From positions 390,001-454,000 of the forward strand of contig NZ_CP021768.1 of assembly GCF_002192255.1 (NCBI RefSeq): a stretch of DNA of 64,000 nucleotides. Direction: 5' to 3'. A program made the position numbers and the translations under genes. The DNA comes from Stenotrophomonas sp. WZN-1. Its GTDB lineage: Bacteria > Pseudomonadota > Gammaproteobacteria > Xanthomonadales > Xanthomonadaceae. The notes below the pieces were generated by a model. It did no database searches. It had not been told where the DNA came from and saw only the letters and a program-made list of their open reading frames with translations. Of this stretch, positions 45,305 through 54,230 are shown one piece after another (position 1 is the stretch's first letter; each line of letters opens with the position of its first letter).

Positions 45305-46795
45305 GTGGAGTCTGCCGTTCGCAAACCGCGTCTGTCTGCCGCCGCCGGCCTGTGTGCCGCGCTGCTGCTGTGGGCATGGTCGGCGGGAGCGGAGCCGCCG
45401 CCCTCGGCCATCCAGTTTGCGCGGGTCGTGCAGATGATCGACGCGGGAAGGTTCCTTGAAGCTCGCAGCGAACTGAACACCTGGTCGGCCGCCGACGCGG
45501 CGGAGCCTGGCGTCAGTTTCGAGGACATCGCGTTCCAGGAAGAACGCATGCGTCGCATCCGCCTGGATTTTTCGCTCGACGAAACCGCCGCCAAGTCTGC
45601 CGTGCGCCGCTGGATTCCCGACCTGACCGACGAGGAATTCGCGCGCTGGGACCAGCTTGGCCTGATCGAGCATCTCGATATCGATGGCACGCGTTGGTAT
45701 TTCAAGCGCGCACCGTCGAACCTGTTCCTGCTCAGCGACGAAGCACGCGCACGCCGCCGCGCGGATGCACCGATGCCGGCGCCGGGTCCAAACGAGGTGC
45801 TCAACGCGCACCACGTACGCGTGCTTGCCGCAGCCGAAGAACGTGGCCAGGCGTCGGTGCTGCCGCAACGTATCGAAATCACCCAATCACTTACGGTGAA
45901 GGCCGATGCCGTGCCGGCCGGCGAAACCGTGCGTGCCTGGATTCCGTACCCGCGCGAGATCCCGGGACAGCAGGAGCAGGTGCAGTGGCTGGGCAGCAGC
46001 CCGGGCAAGGCGCGTGTCGCACCGGCCAGCACCTTGCAGCGCACGGCCTATCTGGAAGCCAAAGCGGTGGCCGGGCAGCCGACACGCTTCGAGATCCGCT
46101 ACGCGGTGACGATCTTCGCCCGGCATACCGCGATCAACCCGGCCCAGGTGCAGCCAACCCCGGCCGATCCGGCCTTGAAGCCCTATCTGGCCGAGCAGCT
46201 GCCCCATGTGCGCTTCACCCCTGCGCTCAAGCTGTTCTCCGACCAGGTACTGCAGGGCGAGACGCGCCCGTATGAAGTGGTGCGCAAGCTGTTTGCTGCG
46301 GTCGACCGCATTCCCTGGGCCGGCGCGCGCGAATATTCCACGATCAGCAACATCAGCGATTACGCGCTGCGTGCCGGCCATGCCGACTGCGGCCAACAGA
46401 CCCTGTTGCTGATCACGTTGCTGCGCATGAACGGCATTCCCGCGCGCTGGCAGTCGGGCATGGTGTTCTCCGACGATGGCAGTGGTTACAACAACCTGCA
46501 TGACTGGGGCCAGGTCTACCTGGCGCCGTACGGTTGGCTGCCAATGGACGTGACCACCGGGGCGCTGGCCAGCGACGTGCCTGCACTGCGTGATTTCTAC
46601 CTGGGTGGCCTCGACGGCTATCGCATCGCCTTCAACGATGATTTCGGCCAGCCCTTCGTGCCGGCCAAACAGCATTACCGCTCGGAAACGGTCGACTCGC
46701 AGCGTGGCGAGGCCGAGTGGGCAGGCGGCAACCTGTACTTCGACCAATGGAGCTACGACTTCCAGTGGCGGGTACTGCCAGCCAGGCAACGCTAG
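45305..46795 (+). CDS. Exported transglutaminase-like domain protein
   Basis: A 496-aa periplasmic protein. After a signal peptide (WAWSAGAE) comes an N-terminal helical region of about 150 residues, then a beta-rich part (about 190-300) and a transglutaminase core. The triad is complete: Cys362 in GHADCGQQ, His399 in NNLHDW and Asp415 in MDVTTG. Bacterial members are mostly peptidases or amidases. I chose the GTG at 45305, with GGGGAAG in front and a full signal peptide behind; a GTG at 45263 is in frame. It heads the plus-strand half of the wall-peptide locus. Confidence 0.87.
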   Translation: MESAVRKPRLSAAAGLCAALLLWAWSAGAEPPPSAIQFARVVQMIDAGRFLEARSELNTWSAADAAEPGVSFEDIAFQEERMRRIRLDFSLDETAAKSAVRRWIPDLTDEEFARWDQLGLIEHLDIDGTRWYFKRAPSNLFLLSDEARARRRADAPMPAPGPNEVLNAHHVRVLAAAEERGQASVLPQRIEITQSLTVKADAVPAGETVRAWIPYPREIPGQQEQVQWLGSSPGKARVAPASTLQRTAYLEAKAVAGQPTRFEIRYAVTIFARHTAINPAQVQPTPADPALKPYLAEQLPHVRFTPALKLFSDQVLQGETRPYEVVRKLFAAVDRIPWAGAREYSTISNISDYALRAGHADCGQQTLLLITLLRMNGIPARWQSGMVFSDDGSGYNNLHDWGQVYLAPYGWLPMDVTTGALASDVPALRDFYLGGLDGYRIAFNDDFGQPFVPAKQHYRSETVDSQRGEAEWAGGNLYFDQWSYDFQWRVLPARQR

Positions 46796-46846
46796 CGCGA
46801 CACATCGCACTCCACACCATTCAATTCTTGCAGGAGAGAGCAGGGG

Positions 46847-49800
46847 ATGAAGGCTTACAGCATAAAGCGGGCGGCGTTGTGCGTCGCCCTCGGGGCGTGT
46901 CTGGGCGTGATGCTGCCCGGCACCGCAATGGCGCAGAACGTGAGCGGCGCGGTGGCGGGCCGCGCCACCGCTGGTGACCAGGTGACCGTGGTCAGCAACA
47001 GCACGGGCCTGACCCGCTCTGTCACGGTCGGTGCCGATGGCAGCTATCGCCTGGGCCAGCTACCGGTGGGCGACTACCAGTTGCAGCTCAGCCGTGATGG
47101 CCAGAAGCTGGGTGATCAGGTTGCTGTCAGCGTCGCAATCGGCGGCACCACCACGGTCAATCTGGCAAGCGGCGGCGGCGTCACCAATCTCGATGCACTG
47201 CAGGTGGTCGGCACACGCGTGGTCAATCGCGTGGATGTCTATTCCACCGAAACATCCTTCAACATCAATCGACAGGAAATCTCGCGCCTTCCTGTGGCGC
47301 AGGACCTGTCTGCGGTCGCACTGATGGCGCCTGGCGTGGTCGGCGGCAACTCGTCGTTTGGTGGCTTGTCCTTCGCCGGCTCGTCGGTGGCTGAAAATGC
47401 CGTCTTCATCAATGGCCTGAATGTCACCGACATGTACACCCGTCGCGGCTTCAGTACCGCGCCGTTCGCCTTCTTCAAGGAGTTTCAGGTCAAGACCGGC
47501 GGATACTCGGTCGAGTTCGGCCGCTCCACCGGTGGCGTGATCAATGCGGTGACCCGTTCGGGCAGCAACGAGTTCGAAGGCGGCGTGGAAGTCACCGCTG
47601 AACCCAGTGCATGGCGCTCCAGCGGCGGCGACCACTTCCATCGTGATGGAACCCCGCATTCGTATGGCAGCCGCGACAACAACTCCTTCCTGAAGACCAA
47701 CGTGTGGGGATCCGGCCCGATCATCAAGGACAAGCTGTTCCTGTTCGCGATGTACGAAGACCGCAGTGACAAAGGGCACAACACCTCGTCCGATGGCAGT
47801 ACCTGGTTCAAGAATGATTCCGGCAACGGCTTCTGGGGCACCAAGCTGGACTGGAACATCAACGACAACCACAGCCTGGCGCTGCTGGCGTTCTCCGACG
47901 AAGGTGACGTCACCAACGCCTCGTATGGCTACAACTGGAACGCAGACCAGCTCGGTGCATGGGGCGGTGATTCAGTCACCGAGACGGGTGGTCGCAACTG
48001 GTCGGCCACCTATACCGGCCACTTCGGCCAGAACTTCACCGCCCGCGCCATGGTCGGCCAGAACAACCAGCGTGCGTTCACCAATTCGTCGCTGGATCAG
48101 GCCTGCAGCCCGGTATTCACCGACAGTACCTACGGCCCGCGCCTGGGCAAGCTGCAGGGCCTGCGCGCAGGCTGCCACCCCACCGGCACGGCAGTGGCCG
48201 AGCGTGACGATACCCGTGACGTGGCGCGACTGGACTTCGAATGGCAGCTGGGTGATCACCTGCTGCGCTTCGGTGTCGACCGTGAGCTGATGACCACAAA
48301 GCAGTCCACCCGCTACCCCGGTCCGACCGAGTTGAGCTACACGGCCTACGTAGCGCGACCTGGCGATGAAGTCTGGGACGGTGCCAATGCCTACGTGCCA
48401 GCAGGCGTTACCGAAATGCTGCGTGCGCGCAACCGCAAGTCGGGAGGCACGTTCGAGACTGAAGCCAATGCCTTCTACGTGGAAGACATCTGGAACATCA
48501 CTCCGAACCTGATGCTCAACCTCGGCGTGCGCTGGGACCGTTTCGAAAACCGCACCGCCGCCGGCAAGGCGTTCATCAAGATGGACGACCTGATCGCGCC
48601 GCGTGTGGGCTTCTCGTGGGACATGCGCGGTGATGGCAGCACCAAGCTCTTCGGCAACGCCGGCCGCTACTACCTGCCGGTTACCAACAACATCAACGTG
48701 AACTTCGCCGGTGGTCTCACCGACGAATACAGCTATTACGTGCTCAATGGCTGGGAACAGAAGACCTCGCCGACAGGCTCGCCGTACATGGCACCGATCG
48801 TCGGCCAGCAGATCGGGCCGACCGACACCCGCATGAACACCGGCGGTGCCGACCTGCGCCAGAGCGTGGACCGCGATCTCAAGGCGGTCTACCAGGACGA
48901 GTACATCCTGGGCTTCCAGAACATGATCAACCAGGCGTGGTCCTGGGGCGTCAACGCCACCTATCGACGGATGACCCGTGCGCTGGATGACATCCGCATC
49001 AACTACACCCCGTGCGGCCCGACCCCGAGCACGCTGTGGCCGATTGCCAATCCGGGCGAGAGCCTGACAATCTGGGGCGACAAGAGCATCGGCTGCGCCA
49101 ACGAAGGCTGGATCACCATCGATACCGCCAACAGCGGCTATCGCAAGGGCGGCAGCGGCGAGGTGATCGGTTACTCCAAGCCCAAGCGCACCTACAAGGG
49201 GCTGGAGTTCCAGATCGACCGTGCATGGGACGAGAAGTGGATGTTCAACGCGTCCTACCTGTGGTCGAAGAGTGAAGGCAACTTCGAAGGACCAGTGAAC
49301 TCCGATACCAACTACGGTGATACCGGCATGGTCCAGTTCTGGGACCACCCCGCCACCAACGAGCGCTACGGCGTACTGTTCAACGACTTCCGCCACCAGT
49401 TCAAGCTGCGAGCTGCGTACGCACTGAACAAGCAATGGTCCTTCGGCACGACGTTGCAGGTGCAGTCCGGCGGCCCGATCACTGCGTATGGCGTGATGTG
49501 GCCAAACGACTCCATCGCCGGTGGCAGTACCTCCAGTGAAGGTAGTGGCGGTGGCACCGGTTGGCTGTGCGTGGCCAACTGCTCCGGCCCATACAACCAG
49601 CGACAGTTCGAGTACAGTCCGCGCGGCGCGTTCGGTCGCCTGCCATGGACGTGGACCATGGGCGCCAATGTGACGTGGCGTTTGCCGGTGGAGGGCATCG
49701 ATCTCAGCGCACGGCTGTCGGTCTACAACCTGTTCAATAATCAGAAGACCATCAACGTGCACCAGCGCTATGAAGCGCAGCCCGGCCAGTACCGCGAGGC

Positions 49801-49870
49801 GACGTTCGCCACCGGGACGCGCTGGCAGGCTCCGCGCTATACACAGTTGGTGGTGACCTGGAATTTCTGA
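46847..49870 (+). CDS. TonB-dependent receptor with N-terminal carboxypeptidase-like domain
   Basis: A 1007-aa outer-membrane receptor for energy-dependent uptake of large solutes. The signal peptide ends in TAMAQ and is followed by a carboxypeptidase-regulatory-like beta domain (about residues 30-110), a plug domain (INRQEISRLPVAQDLSAVALMAPGV, FINGLNVTDMY, and GYSVEFGRSTGGVINAVTRSG), and the barrel ending in VVTWNF. This is the Oar-like branch common in xanthomonads for peptides or carbohydrates. It begins 51 nt after the transglutaminase gene with AGGAGAG before the ATG. Import of wall peptides is an inference from neighbours. Confidence 0.93.
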   Translation: MKAYSIKRAALCVALGACLGVMLPGTAMAQNVSGAVAGRATAGDQVTVVSNSTGLTRSVTVGADGSYRLGQLPVGDYQLQLSRDGQKLGDQVAVSVAIGGTTTVNLASGGGVTNLDALQVVGTRVVNRVDVYSTETSFNINRQEISRLPVAQDLSAVALMAPGVVGGNSSFGGLSFAGSSVAENAVFINGLNVTDMYTRRGFSTAPFAFFKEFQVKTGGYSVEFGRSTGGVINAVTRSGSNEFEGGVEVTAEPSAWRSSGGDHFHRDGTPHSYGSRDNNSFLKTNVWGSGPIIKDKLFLFAMYEDRSDKGHNTSSDGSTWFKNDSGNGFWGTKLDWNINDNHSLALLAFSDEGDVTNASYGYNWNADQLGAWGGDSVTETGGRNWSATYTGHFGQNFTARAMVGQNNQRAFTNSSLDQACSPVFTDSTYGPRLGKLQGLRAGCHPTGTAVAERDDTRDVARLDFEWQLGDHLLRFGVDRELMTTKQSTRYPGPTELSYTAYVARPGDEVWDGANAYVPAGVTEMLRARNRKSGGTFETEANAFYVEDIWNITPNLMLNLGVRWDRFENRTAAGKAFIKMDDLIAPRVGFSWDMRGDGSTKLFGNAGRYYLPVTNNINVNFAGGLTDEYSYYVLNGWEQKTSPTGSPYMAPIVGQQIGPTDTRMNTGGADLRQSVDRDLKAVYQDEYILGFQNMINQAWSWGVNATYRRMTRALDDIRINYTPCGPTPSTLWPIANPGESLTIWGDKSIGCANEGWITIDTANSGYRKGGSGEVIGYSKPKRTYKGLEFQIDRAWDEKWMFNASYLWSKSEGNFEGPVNSDTNYGDTGMVQFWDHPATNERYGVLFNDFRHQFKLRAAYALNKQWSFGTTLQVQSGGPITAYGVMWPNDSIAGGSTSSEGSGGGTGWLCVANCSGPYNQRQFEYSPRGAFGRLPWTWTMGANVTWRLPVEGIDLSARLSVYNLFNNQKTINVHQRYEAQPGQYREATFATGTRWQAPRYTQLVVTWNF

Positions 49871-49925
49871 GGCTGCATCCCGTGCCGTCTGTGTGGGCGG
49901 CGCGGGCATTGGAAGGGAAGCGTGC

Positions 49926-51479
49926 ATGCATCATCTGCTGATCCTCGCAGCGGCACTGGCCGCACCCTCCGCATTGGCGATCGACACCGCTTCAATTGAT
50001 GCCGATGTCGCCGCCGTGGTTCGCGCCGAACATCTCCCCGGGCTTGCGATGGCGGTGGTCGAGAACGGACAGGTGGTCTATCGCCATGCTGAAGGTAAGC
50101 GTGGCGATGGCGGCCGCATCGACGAGGACACGCTGTTCAAGATCGCCTCCAACAGCAAGGCGATGACCGCCGCACTGCTGGCGCGGCTGGTGCAGCAGGG
50201 CAGGCTGCGCTGGGACGATCCGGTGCAGCGCCATCTGCCGGGCTTCCGCATGCACGATGCATGGGTGGGGCAGCAGATGCAGGTGCGCGACCTGCTGATC
50301 CACAACAGCGGTCTCGGTCTGGGCGCCGGTGACCTGATGCTGTGGCCAGAACCGAACACGTTCTCCCGTGCCGACATCATCGCCGGGCTGGCACACCTGA
50401 AGCCGGTCAGCAGTTTCCGCAGCCGTTATGCCTACGACAACCTGATGTATGTGGTGGCCGGTGAGGTGGCCGCTGCGGCCGCTGGCAAGCCGTACGACCA
50501 GTTGATGCGCGAACAGGTGTTCGAACCACTCGGCATGACGCGCTGCCAGGTAGGGGCGTGGTCGGTGAAGCGCGTGGGCAACGTGGCGCAGCCGCACGCC
50601 TGGCGCGGTGATCGCCATGAGGTCGTGAACGCAGACGGTGCGATCAGCCCGGACCTGACCTCGATGGCGGCAGGCGGCATCCGCTGTTCACTGCGCGACA
50701 TGACGCGCTGGATGCAGGTGCTGCTGGATCCTGCGCTGGTGCCGGACTGGCTGGGCAGCGAGCAGCGGCGCACGCTGTGGACCCTGCACATGCCGATGCC
50801 GTTGGATGAACGCCAGCGGCGCTGGGACAACGCGCATTTCTACGGCTATGGCTATGGCTGGCGTGTGTCGGACATGGACGGGCAGTGGAAGGTAGCGCAT
50901 ACCGGCACGCTGTCGGGCATGTACTCGTCGCTGGCGCTGCTGCCCGACCGGAAGGTGGGTGTGGTGATGCTGATCAACGGTGAAGGTGAGGATGCGCGTA
51001 CCGCGTTGATGCAGGCCGCGCTGAAGCGCTTCACCGCCCCCGACGATGCGCGTCCGGCGATGGCGTACCTGGTCGAACTGCAGGCGGACCAGGCCGCTCG
51101 TGCGGCAACCGGGCATCAGCGACCTGTGACTTCGGATGCACAGCGACTCACGGCTTCCGATCTGCAGCGCTCGCGGGGCCGCTACATGGATCCGTGGCTG
51201 GGCCCGGCCTCGCTGTGCCCGGGCAAGGACGGCCTGCGTTTCAGCGTGGACAGGTCGCCCCGACTGCAGGGAGCAGTGCTGCAGCTGCAGGGGCGCTGGC
51301 TGCTGCGCTGGGATACGCTGGGCGAAGACGCACAGGCCTGGTTGCAGCCGGGTGACGGTGCGCCGCCCACACTGGACCTGCGCGCCATCGACCCGGACAT
51401 CGACTTCAGCTATGACTTCCAGGACCTGCACTTCACTCGTACTGGCGACTGCCCTGGCAGCGAGCGCCAGCGCCGCTGA
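49926..51479 (+). CDS. Serine hydrolase of the beta-lactamase/D-aminopeptidase fold
   Basis: A 517-aa periplasmic enzyme of the class C beta-lactamase, DD-peptidase and D-aminopeptidase superfamily (S12). The signal peptide ends in SALAID. The catalytic Ser75 and Lys78 lie in IASNSKAM; the YxN motif appears as YDN in RYAYDNLMY, and HTG is in VAHTGTLSG (about residue 325). A C-terminal extension of about 150 residues makes it longer than AmpC. It could remove D-amino acids from wall peptides; a beta-lactamase role is less likely given the context. GAAGGGAAG precedes the ATG. Confidence 0.88.
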   Translation: MHHLLILAAALAAPSALAIDTASIDADVAAVVRAEHLPGLAMAVVENGQVVYRHAEGKRGDGGRIDEDTLFKIASNSKAMTAALLARLVQQGRLRWDDPVQRHLPGFRMHDAWVGQQMQVRDLLIHNSGLGLGAGDLMLWPEPNTFSRADIIAGLAHLKPVSSFRSRYAYDNLMYVVAGEVAAAAAGKPYDQLMREQVFEPLGMTRCQVGAWSVKRVGNVAQPHAWRGDRHEVVNADGAISPDLTSMAAGGIRCSLRDMTRWMQVLLDPALVPDWLGSEQRRTLWTLHMPMPLDERQRRWDNAHFYGYGYGWRVSDMDGQWKVAHTGTLSGMYSSLALLPDRKVGVVMLINGEGEDARTALMQAALKRFTAPDDARPAMAYLVELQADQAARAATGHQRPVTSDAQRLTASDLQRSRGRYMDPWLGPASLCPGKDGLRFSVDRSPRLQGAVLQLQGRWLLRWDTLGEDAQAWLQPGDGAPPTLDLRAIDPDIDFSYDFQDLHFTRTGDCPGSERQRR

Positions 51480-52125
51480 GCCGCCGCGCGTTTCGCCGGC
51501 GATCGATGCCGCCAGCGCCGGCCTAGTCGAGATCCGTTCGCTGTCGCCACGCATCGAGATGGACATCCGCTACGCCGGCACCAACAACTTCACCGGCGCG
51601 CGCGTACCGGGCTACGAGGCGCCCTCGTGCTACCTGCTGGCGCCGGTGGCGAAGGCGCTGGCGCAGGTGGAACAGGACCTGCGTGCGGATGGATTCGGCC
51701 TGCGGATCTACGACTGCTACCGGCCGGTGCGCTCGGTGCAGGCCTTCATGGCCTGGGTGAACGACCCGCGCGAGCGCTCGCGCAAGGCATTGCAGTACCC
51801 GGATCTGGACAAGCCGCGGCTGCTGGCCGACGGCTACATCGCCGAGCGCTCCGGCCATAGCCGCGGCGCCACGGTGGATCTTGGGCTGCTGGATTGCCGC
51901 AGCGGTGCATGTGCGCCGTTGGACATGGGCACAGATTTCGATTTCTTTGGCCCGCGCGCGCATACGCAGACGAGCGGGCTGAGCGATGCGCAGCAGGCGA
52001 ACCGCCAGCAGCTGGTGCGCGCGATGGCGCGGCGGGGCTTCGCCAACTATCCGCAGGAGTGGTGGCACTACACCCTGCAGCCCGAGCCGGACCCGGGCAC
52101 CGCATACGACGTCCCCGTGCGGTAG
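51412..52125 (+). CDS. ddpX: D-alanyl-D-alanine dipeptidase (DdpX/PcgL type, M15D)
   Basis: A 237-aa zinc peptidase that splits D-Ala-D-Ala. Zinc ligands and catalytic residues: His149 and Asp156 in SGHSRGATVDLG, Glu216 and His219 in EWWHY; the substrate-binding RIYDCYRPVRS is also present. The start at 51412 (MTSRTCTSLVLATALAAS) gives a good signal peptide, as in periplasmic PcgL of Salmonella, but lies inside the preceding gene: a 68-nt overlap in another frame. No ribosome site is clear, so translation is probably coupled. Confidence 0.92.
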   Translation: MTSRTCTSLVLATALAASASAAEPPRVSPAIDAASAGLVEIRSLSPRIEMDIRYAGTNNFTGARVPGYEAPSCYLLAPVAKALAQVEQDLRADGFGLRIYDCYRPVRSVQAFMAWVNDPRERSRKALQYPDLDKPRLLADGYIAERSGHSRGATVDLGLLDCRSGACAPLDMGTDFDFFGPRAHTQTSGLSDAQQANRQQLVRAMARRGFANYPQEWWHYTLQPEPDPGTAYDVPVR

Positions 52126-52153
52126 GGATATCGGCAGAGGGTCGCTGCTGTTG

Positions 52154-52268
52154 GTAGGTGTCGACCTTGGTCGACACGGTAGATCCACGCCATGCGTGGA
52201 TGCTCTTCGTTCAATCGTCGAGATATTCGATTTCGATGGAGATCCATCCACGCATGGCGTGGATCTAC
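52154..52268. repeat. Cluster of three SMAG-type repeats
   Basis: GTAGGTGTCGACCTTGGTCG (52154), GTAGATCCACGCCATGCGT (52179) and an inverse ATCCACGCATGGCGTGGAT copy ending CTAC (52246-52268), all within 115 nt after the dipeptidase gene. Confidence 0.85.
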
Positions 52269-52335
52269 CGTGGCTACCGGATCGGGTCCGGGGCAGATCC
52301 CTTACACTGGCCGTCTCTTCATCCCAGCCCGCCCG

Positions 52336-52707
52336 ATGAACCTTCCCCTGCACTTCGGCCTGCTCGGCACCCTCGAAGCTGGCGCCATCGCGCTGCTGGT
52401 CGGCCTGCTGGTGTACTTCCTGTGGTCACAGCTGTGCCGGCTTCTGCACTGGACGGTCGGCCACGCCATCGGCTGGTCGTGTGTCATCGCCGTGATCATC
52501 TCCGCCGGTATCGATGCATGGAAGCTCTTTTACATGGGCATCGTGCGGCTGGAGTCGCCGCTGTACGCGCGCCTGTTCCTCGCCACCATCCACGATCCGA
52601 ATGAACTCGGCAGCCGCGTAGTGCTGGAAATCGCCGGCGCGCTCGCCGGTGTCGCCCTGGGATGGGTATTGTTCAGTTCGCGGTCATTGGAAAAAACCGT
52701 CGACTGA
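52336..52707 (+). CDS. Small integral membrane protein, hypothetical
   Basis: A 123-aa protein with three hydrophobic segments (about residues 12-32, 43-62 and 93-113). It starts MNLPLHFGLLGTLEAGAIALL. The middle loop (RLESPLYARLFLATIHDPNELGSR) is the most polar part. I do not recognise the family. No strong ribosome site precedes the ATG at 52336; the frame is open upstream through a SMAG cluster that is not coding. Confidence 0.7.
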   Translation: MNLPLHFGLLGTLEAGAIALLVGLLVYFLWSQLCRLLHWTVGHAIGWSCVIAVIISAGIDAWKLFYMGIVRLESPLYARLFLATIHDPNELGSRVVLEIAGALAGVALGWVLFSSRSLEKTVD

Positions 52708-52940
52708 CGCAGGTTTTTCGTTGCCTGCCGGTTAAATCCAGAGGCGCTGAATGCGCATCTTATGAGCCGCTCACTCCCCGCTAACCAGTGCGCTAATGCA
52801 TGTGCGTGAGCCAGTGGTTAATCGTGCGTGTTGACGCCGGTCGCGGCCCCAAATCGATTCAGAAAGGCGGTGGCAGGGTAGGTGCCGTGCGGAAACAACA
52901 GGCCGCGCAACACCACCCAATTAGGTAGGAGACACCCCTG

Positions 52941-53351
52941 ATGACTATTCGCAACCGCAAGCCCCTGATCGCCCTGATCGTCGCCGCCGGCAGCGTGCTG
53001 GCCATCCCGGCGATGGCCCAGTCGGCCAAGCAGCAGGCCGCGCAGGCCCAGAATGAGGCCGCGCAGGCGCAGCAGTCGGCGGCACAGGCCGGGCAGGCGG
53101 CTGACCAGGCGACCAACGCGGCCGCAGCGGCTTCGGCACAGGCCAATGGCGGTGGCCAGACCTGGGCCAGCATCGATACCGATGGCAACGGCACCATCAG
53201 CAAGTCCGAGGCGCAGGTGAACGCTGGCCTCGCCCAGGTGTTCGACCAGGCCGATACCAACAAGGACGGCGAGCTGAGCGCCGATGAGTACAAGGCCTAC
53301 GTGGCCGCGCAGCAGGCCGGCGCGGGTGCCGGCGCGGCGCAGGGCCGCTGA
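52941..53351 (+). CDS. Exported EF-hand calcium-binding protein
   Basis: A 136-aa secreted protein. The signal peptide ends in PAMAQS and is followed by an Ala/Gln coiled stretch (residues 28-75, AAQAQNEAAQAQQSA), then two EF-hand loops: DTDGNGTISKSE and DTNKDGELSADE, both with all acidic ligand positions filled. An Ala/Gly tail ends the protein. Calcium binding is secure from sequence; the role is not known. TAGGAG lies nine bases before the ATG. The 233-nt gap in front has an inverted TAACCA/TGGTTA pair (about 52780-52818). Confidence 0.85.
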   Translation: MTIRNRKPLIALIVAAGSVLAIPAMAQSAKQQAAQAQNEAAQAQQSAAQAGQAADQATNAAAAASAQANGGGQTWASIDTDGNGTISKSEAQVNAGLAQVFDQADTNKDGELSADEYKAYVAAQQAGAGAGAAQGR

Positions 53352-53385
53352 TCCAGACCTGATTCGGGAAGACCGGTGCATGGGG

Positions 53386-53415
53386 ACCCGGGCGGCTGCG
53401 GCCGCCCGGGTTTTT
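53386..53415 (+). terminator. Terminator of the EF-hand gene
   Basis: ACCCGGGCGGC-TGC-GGCCGCCCGGGT followed by a T-run. Confidence 0.9.
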
Positions 53416-53434
53416 CTCGTCATCGCCGCCCCTG

Positions 53435-53440
53435 TATCCT
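53435..53440 (+). promoter_or_regulatory. -10-like element of the HAD gene
   Basis: TATCCT ends six bases before the ATG at 53447, directly after the terminator, so a leaderless start is plausible. Confidence 0.4.
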
Positions 53441-53446
53441 TGGCCG

Positions 53447-54199
53447 ATGAACACCCCCACGCCTGCGCCGTCGCGCGCCATCGGCCTGGTCGGTTTTGAC
53501 GGTGACGATACGCTGTGGAAGAGCGAGGACTACTACCGCAAGGCCGAGCAGGATTATCTTGACCTGCTGTCGCGCTACGTCGACGTGCATGACACGCAGA
53601 CCGCGCGCCACCTGCTGGAGGTGCAGCAGCGCCACCTGGGCACCTTCGGTTACGGCGTGAAGAGCATGACGCTGTCAATGATCGAAGCGGCCATCGACAT
53701 CACCGGCCAGCGCATCGAGGCCAAGGACATCCAGCGCATCCTGGAGATCGGCCACGACACCCTGCGCCACCCGGTCGAGCTGATCGACGGCGTGCGCGAA
53801 GCCGTGGCGGCCATCGCCGAGCACTACCCGGTGGTGTTGATCACCAAGGGCGACCTGTTCCACCAGGAAGCCAAGATCAAGGTCGCCAACCTCGGCGAGC
53901 TGTTCCCGCGCATCGAGATCGTCTCGGAGAAAGACCCGGAAACCTACGCCCGCGTGCTGGCCGAATTCGATCTGCCGATGCAGCAGTTCGTGATGGTCGG
54001 CAACTCGCTGCGTTCGGATATCGAGCCGGTGGTCACCCTGGGTGGCTGGGGCGTGCATACGCCGTACGCAGTGACCTGGGCCCACGAGACCCAGCACGGC
54101 GTGGCCGACGACGAACCGCGCATGGTCACCGCCGATACGGCCCACGACTGGCCGGCGGCACTGGCGGCGATCGAGGCCAAGGCCGCAGCGGCGGCCTGA
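53447..54199 (+). CDS. HAD superfamily hydrolase
   Basis: A 250-aa cytoplasmic phosphatase-like enzyme. Motif I is FDGDDTLW (nucleophile Asp18, acid Asp20), the second motif is in VVLITKGD, and the late MVGNSLRSDIEP holds the magnesium-binding Asp. The alpha-helical cap is inserted after motif I, as in C1-capped members such as YjjG. The substrate is undetermined. There is no ribosome site before the ATG. Confidence 0.88.
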   Translation: MNTPTPAPSRAIGLVGFDGDDTLWKSEDYYRKAEQDYLDLLSRYVDVHDTQTARHLLEVQQRHLGTFGYGVKSMTLSMIEAAIDITGQRIEAKDIQRILEIGHDTLRHPVELIDGVREAVAAIAEHYPVVLITKGDLFHQEAKIKVANLGELFPRIEIVSEKDPETYARVLAEFDLPMQQFVMVGNSLRSDIEPVVTLGGWGVHTPYAVTWAHETQHGVADDEPRMVTADTAHDWPAALAAIEAKAAAAA

Positions 54200-54230
54200 C
54201 AGGGCCCGGCGGCTGCGGCAGAATCGGAGC

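Noticed and set aside
47972..49927. 651-codon minus-strand frame opposite the TonB receptor
   Set aside because: The receptor on the plus strand has plug, barrel and signal peptide; the minus frame has none.
49926..51479. Serine hydrolase as a resistance beta-lactamase
   Set aside because: The fold fits, but the YDN motif, the long C-terminal extension and the neighbouring wall-peptide genes favour a D-peptidase role.
52192..52335. Longer N-terminus for the membrane protein at 52336
   Set aside because: The extension would be translated through SMAG repeats and shows no protein-like composition.
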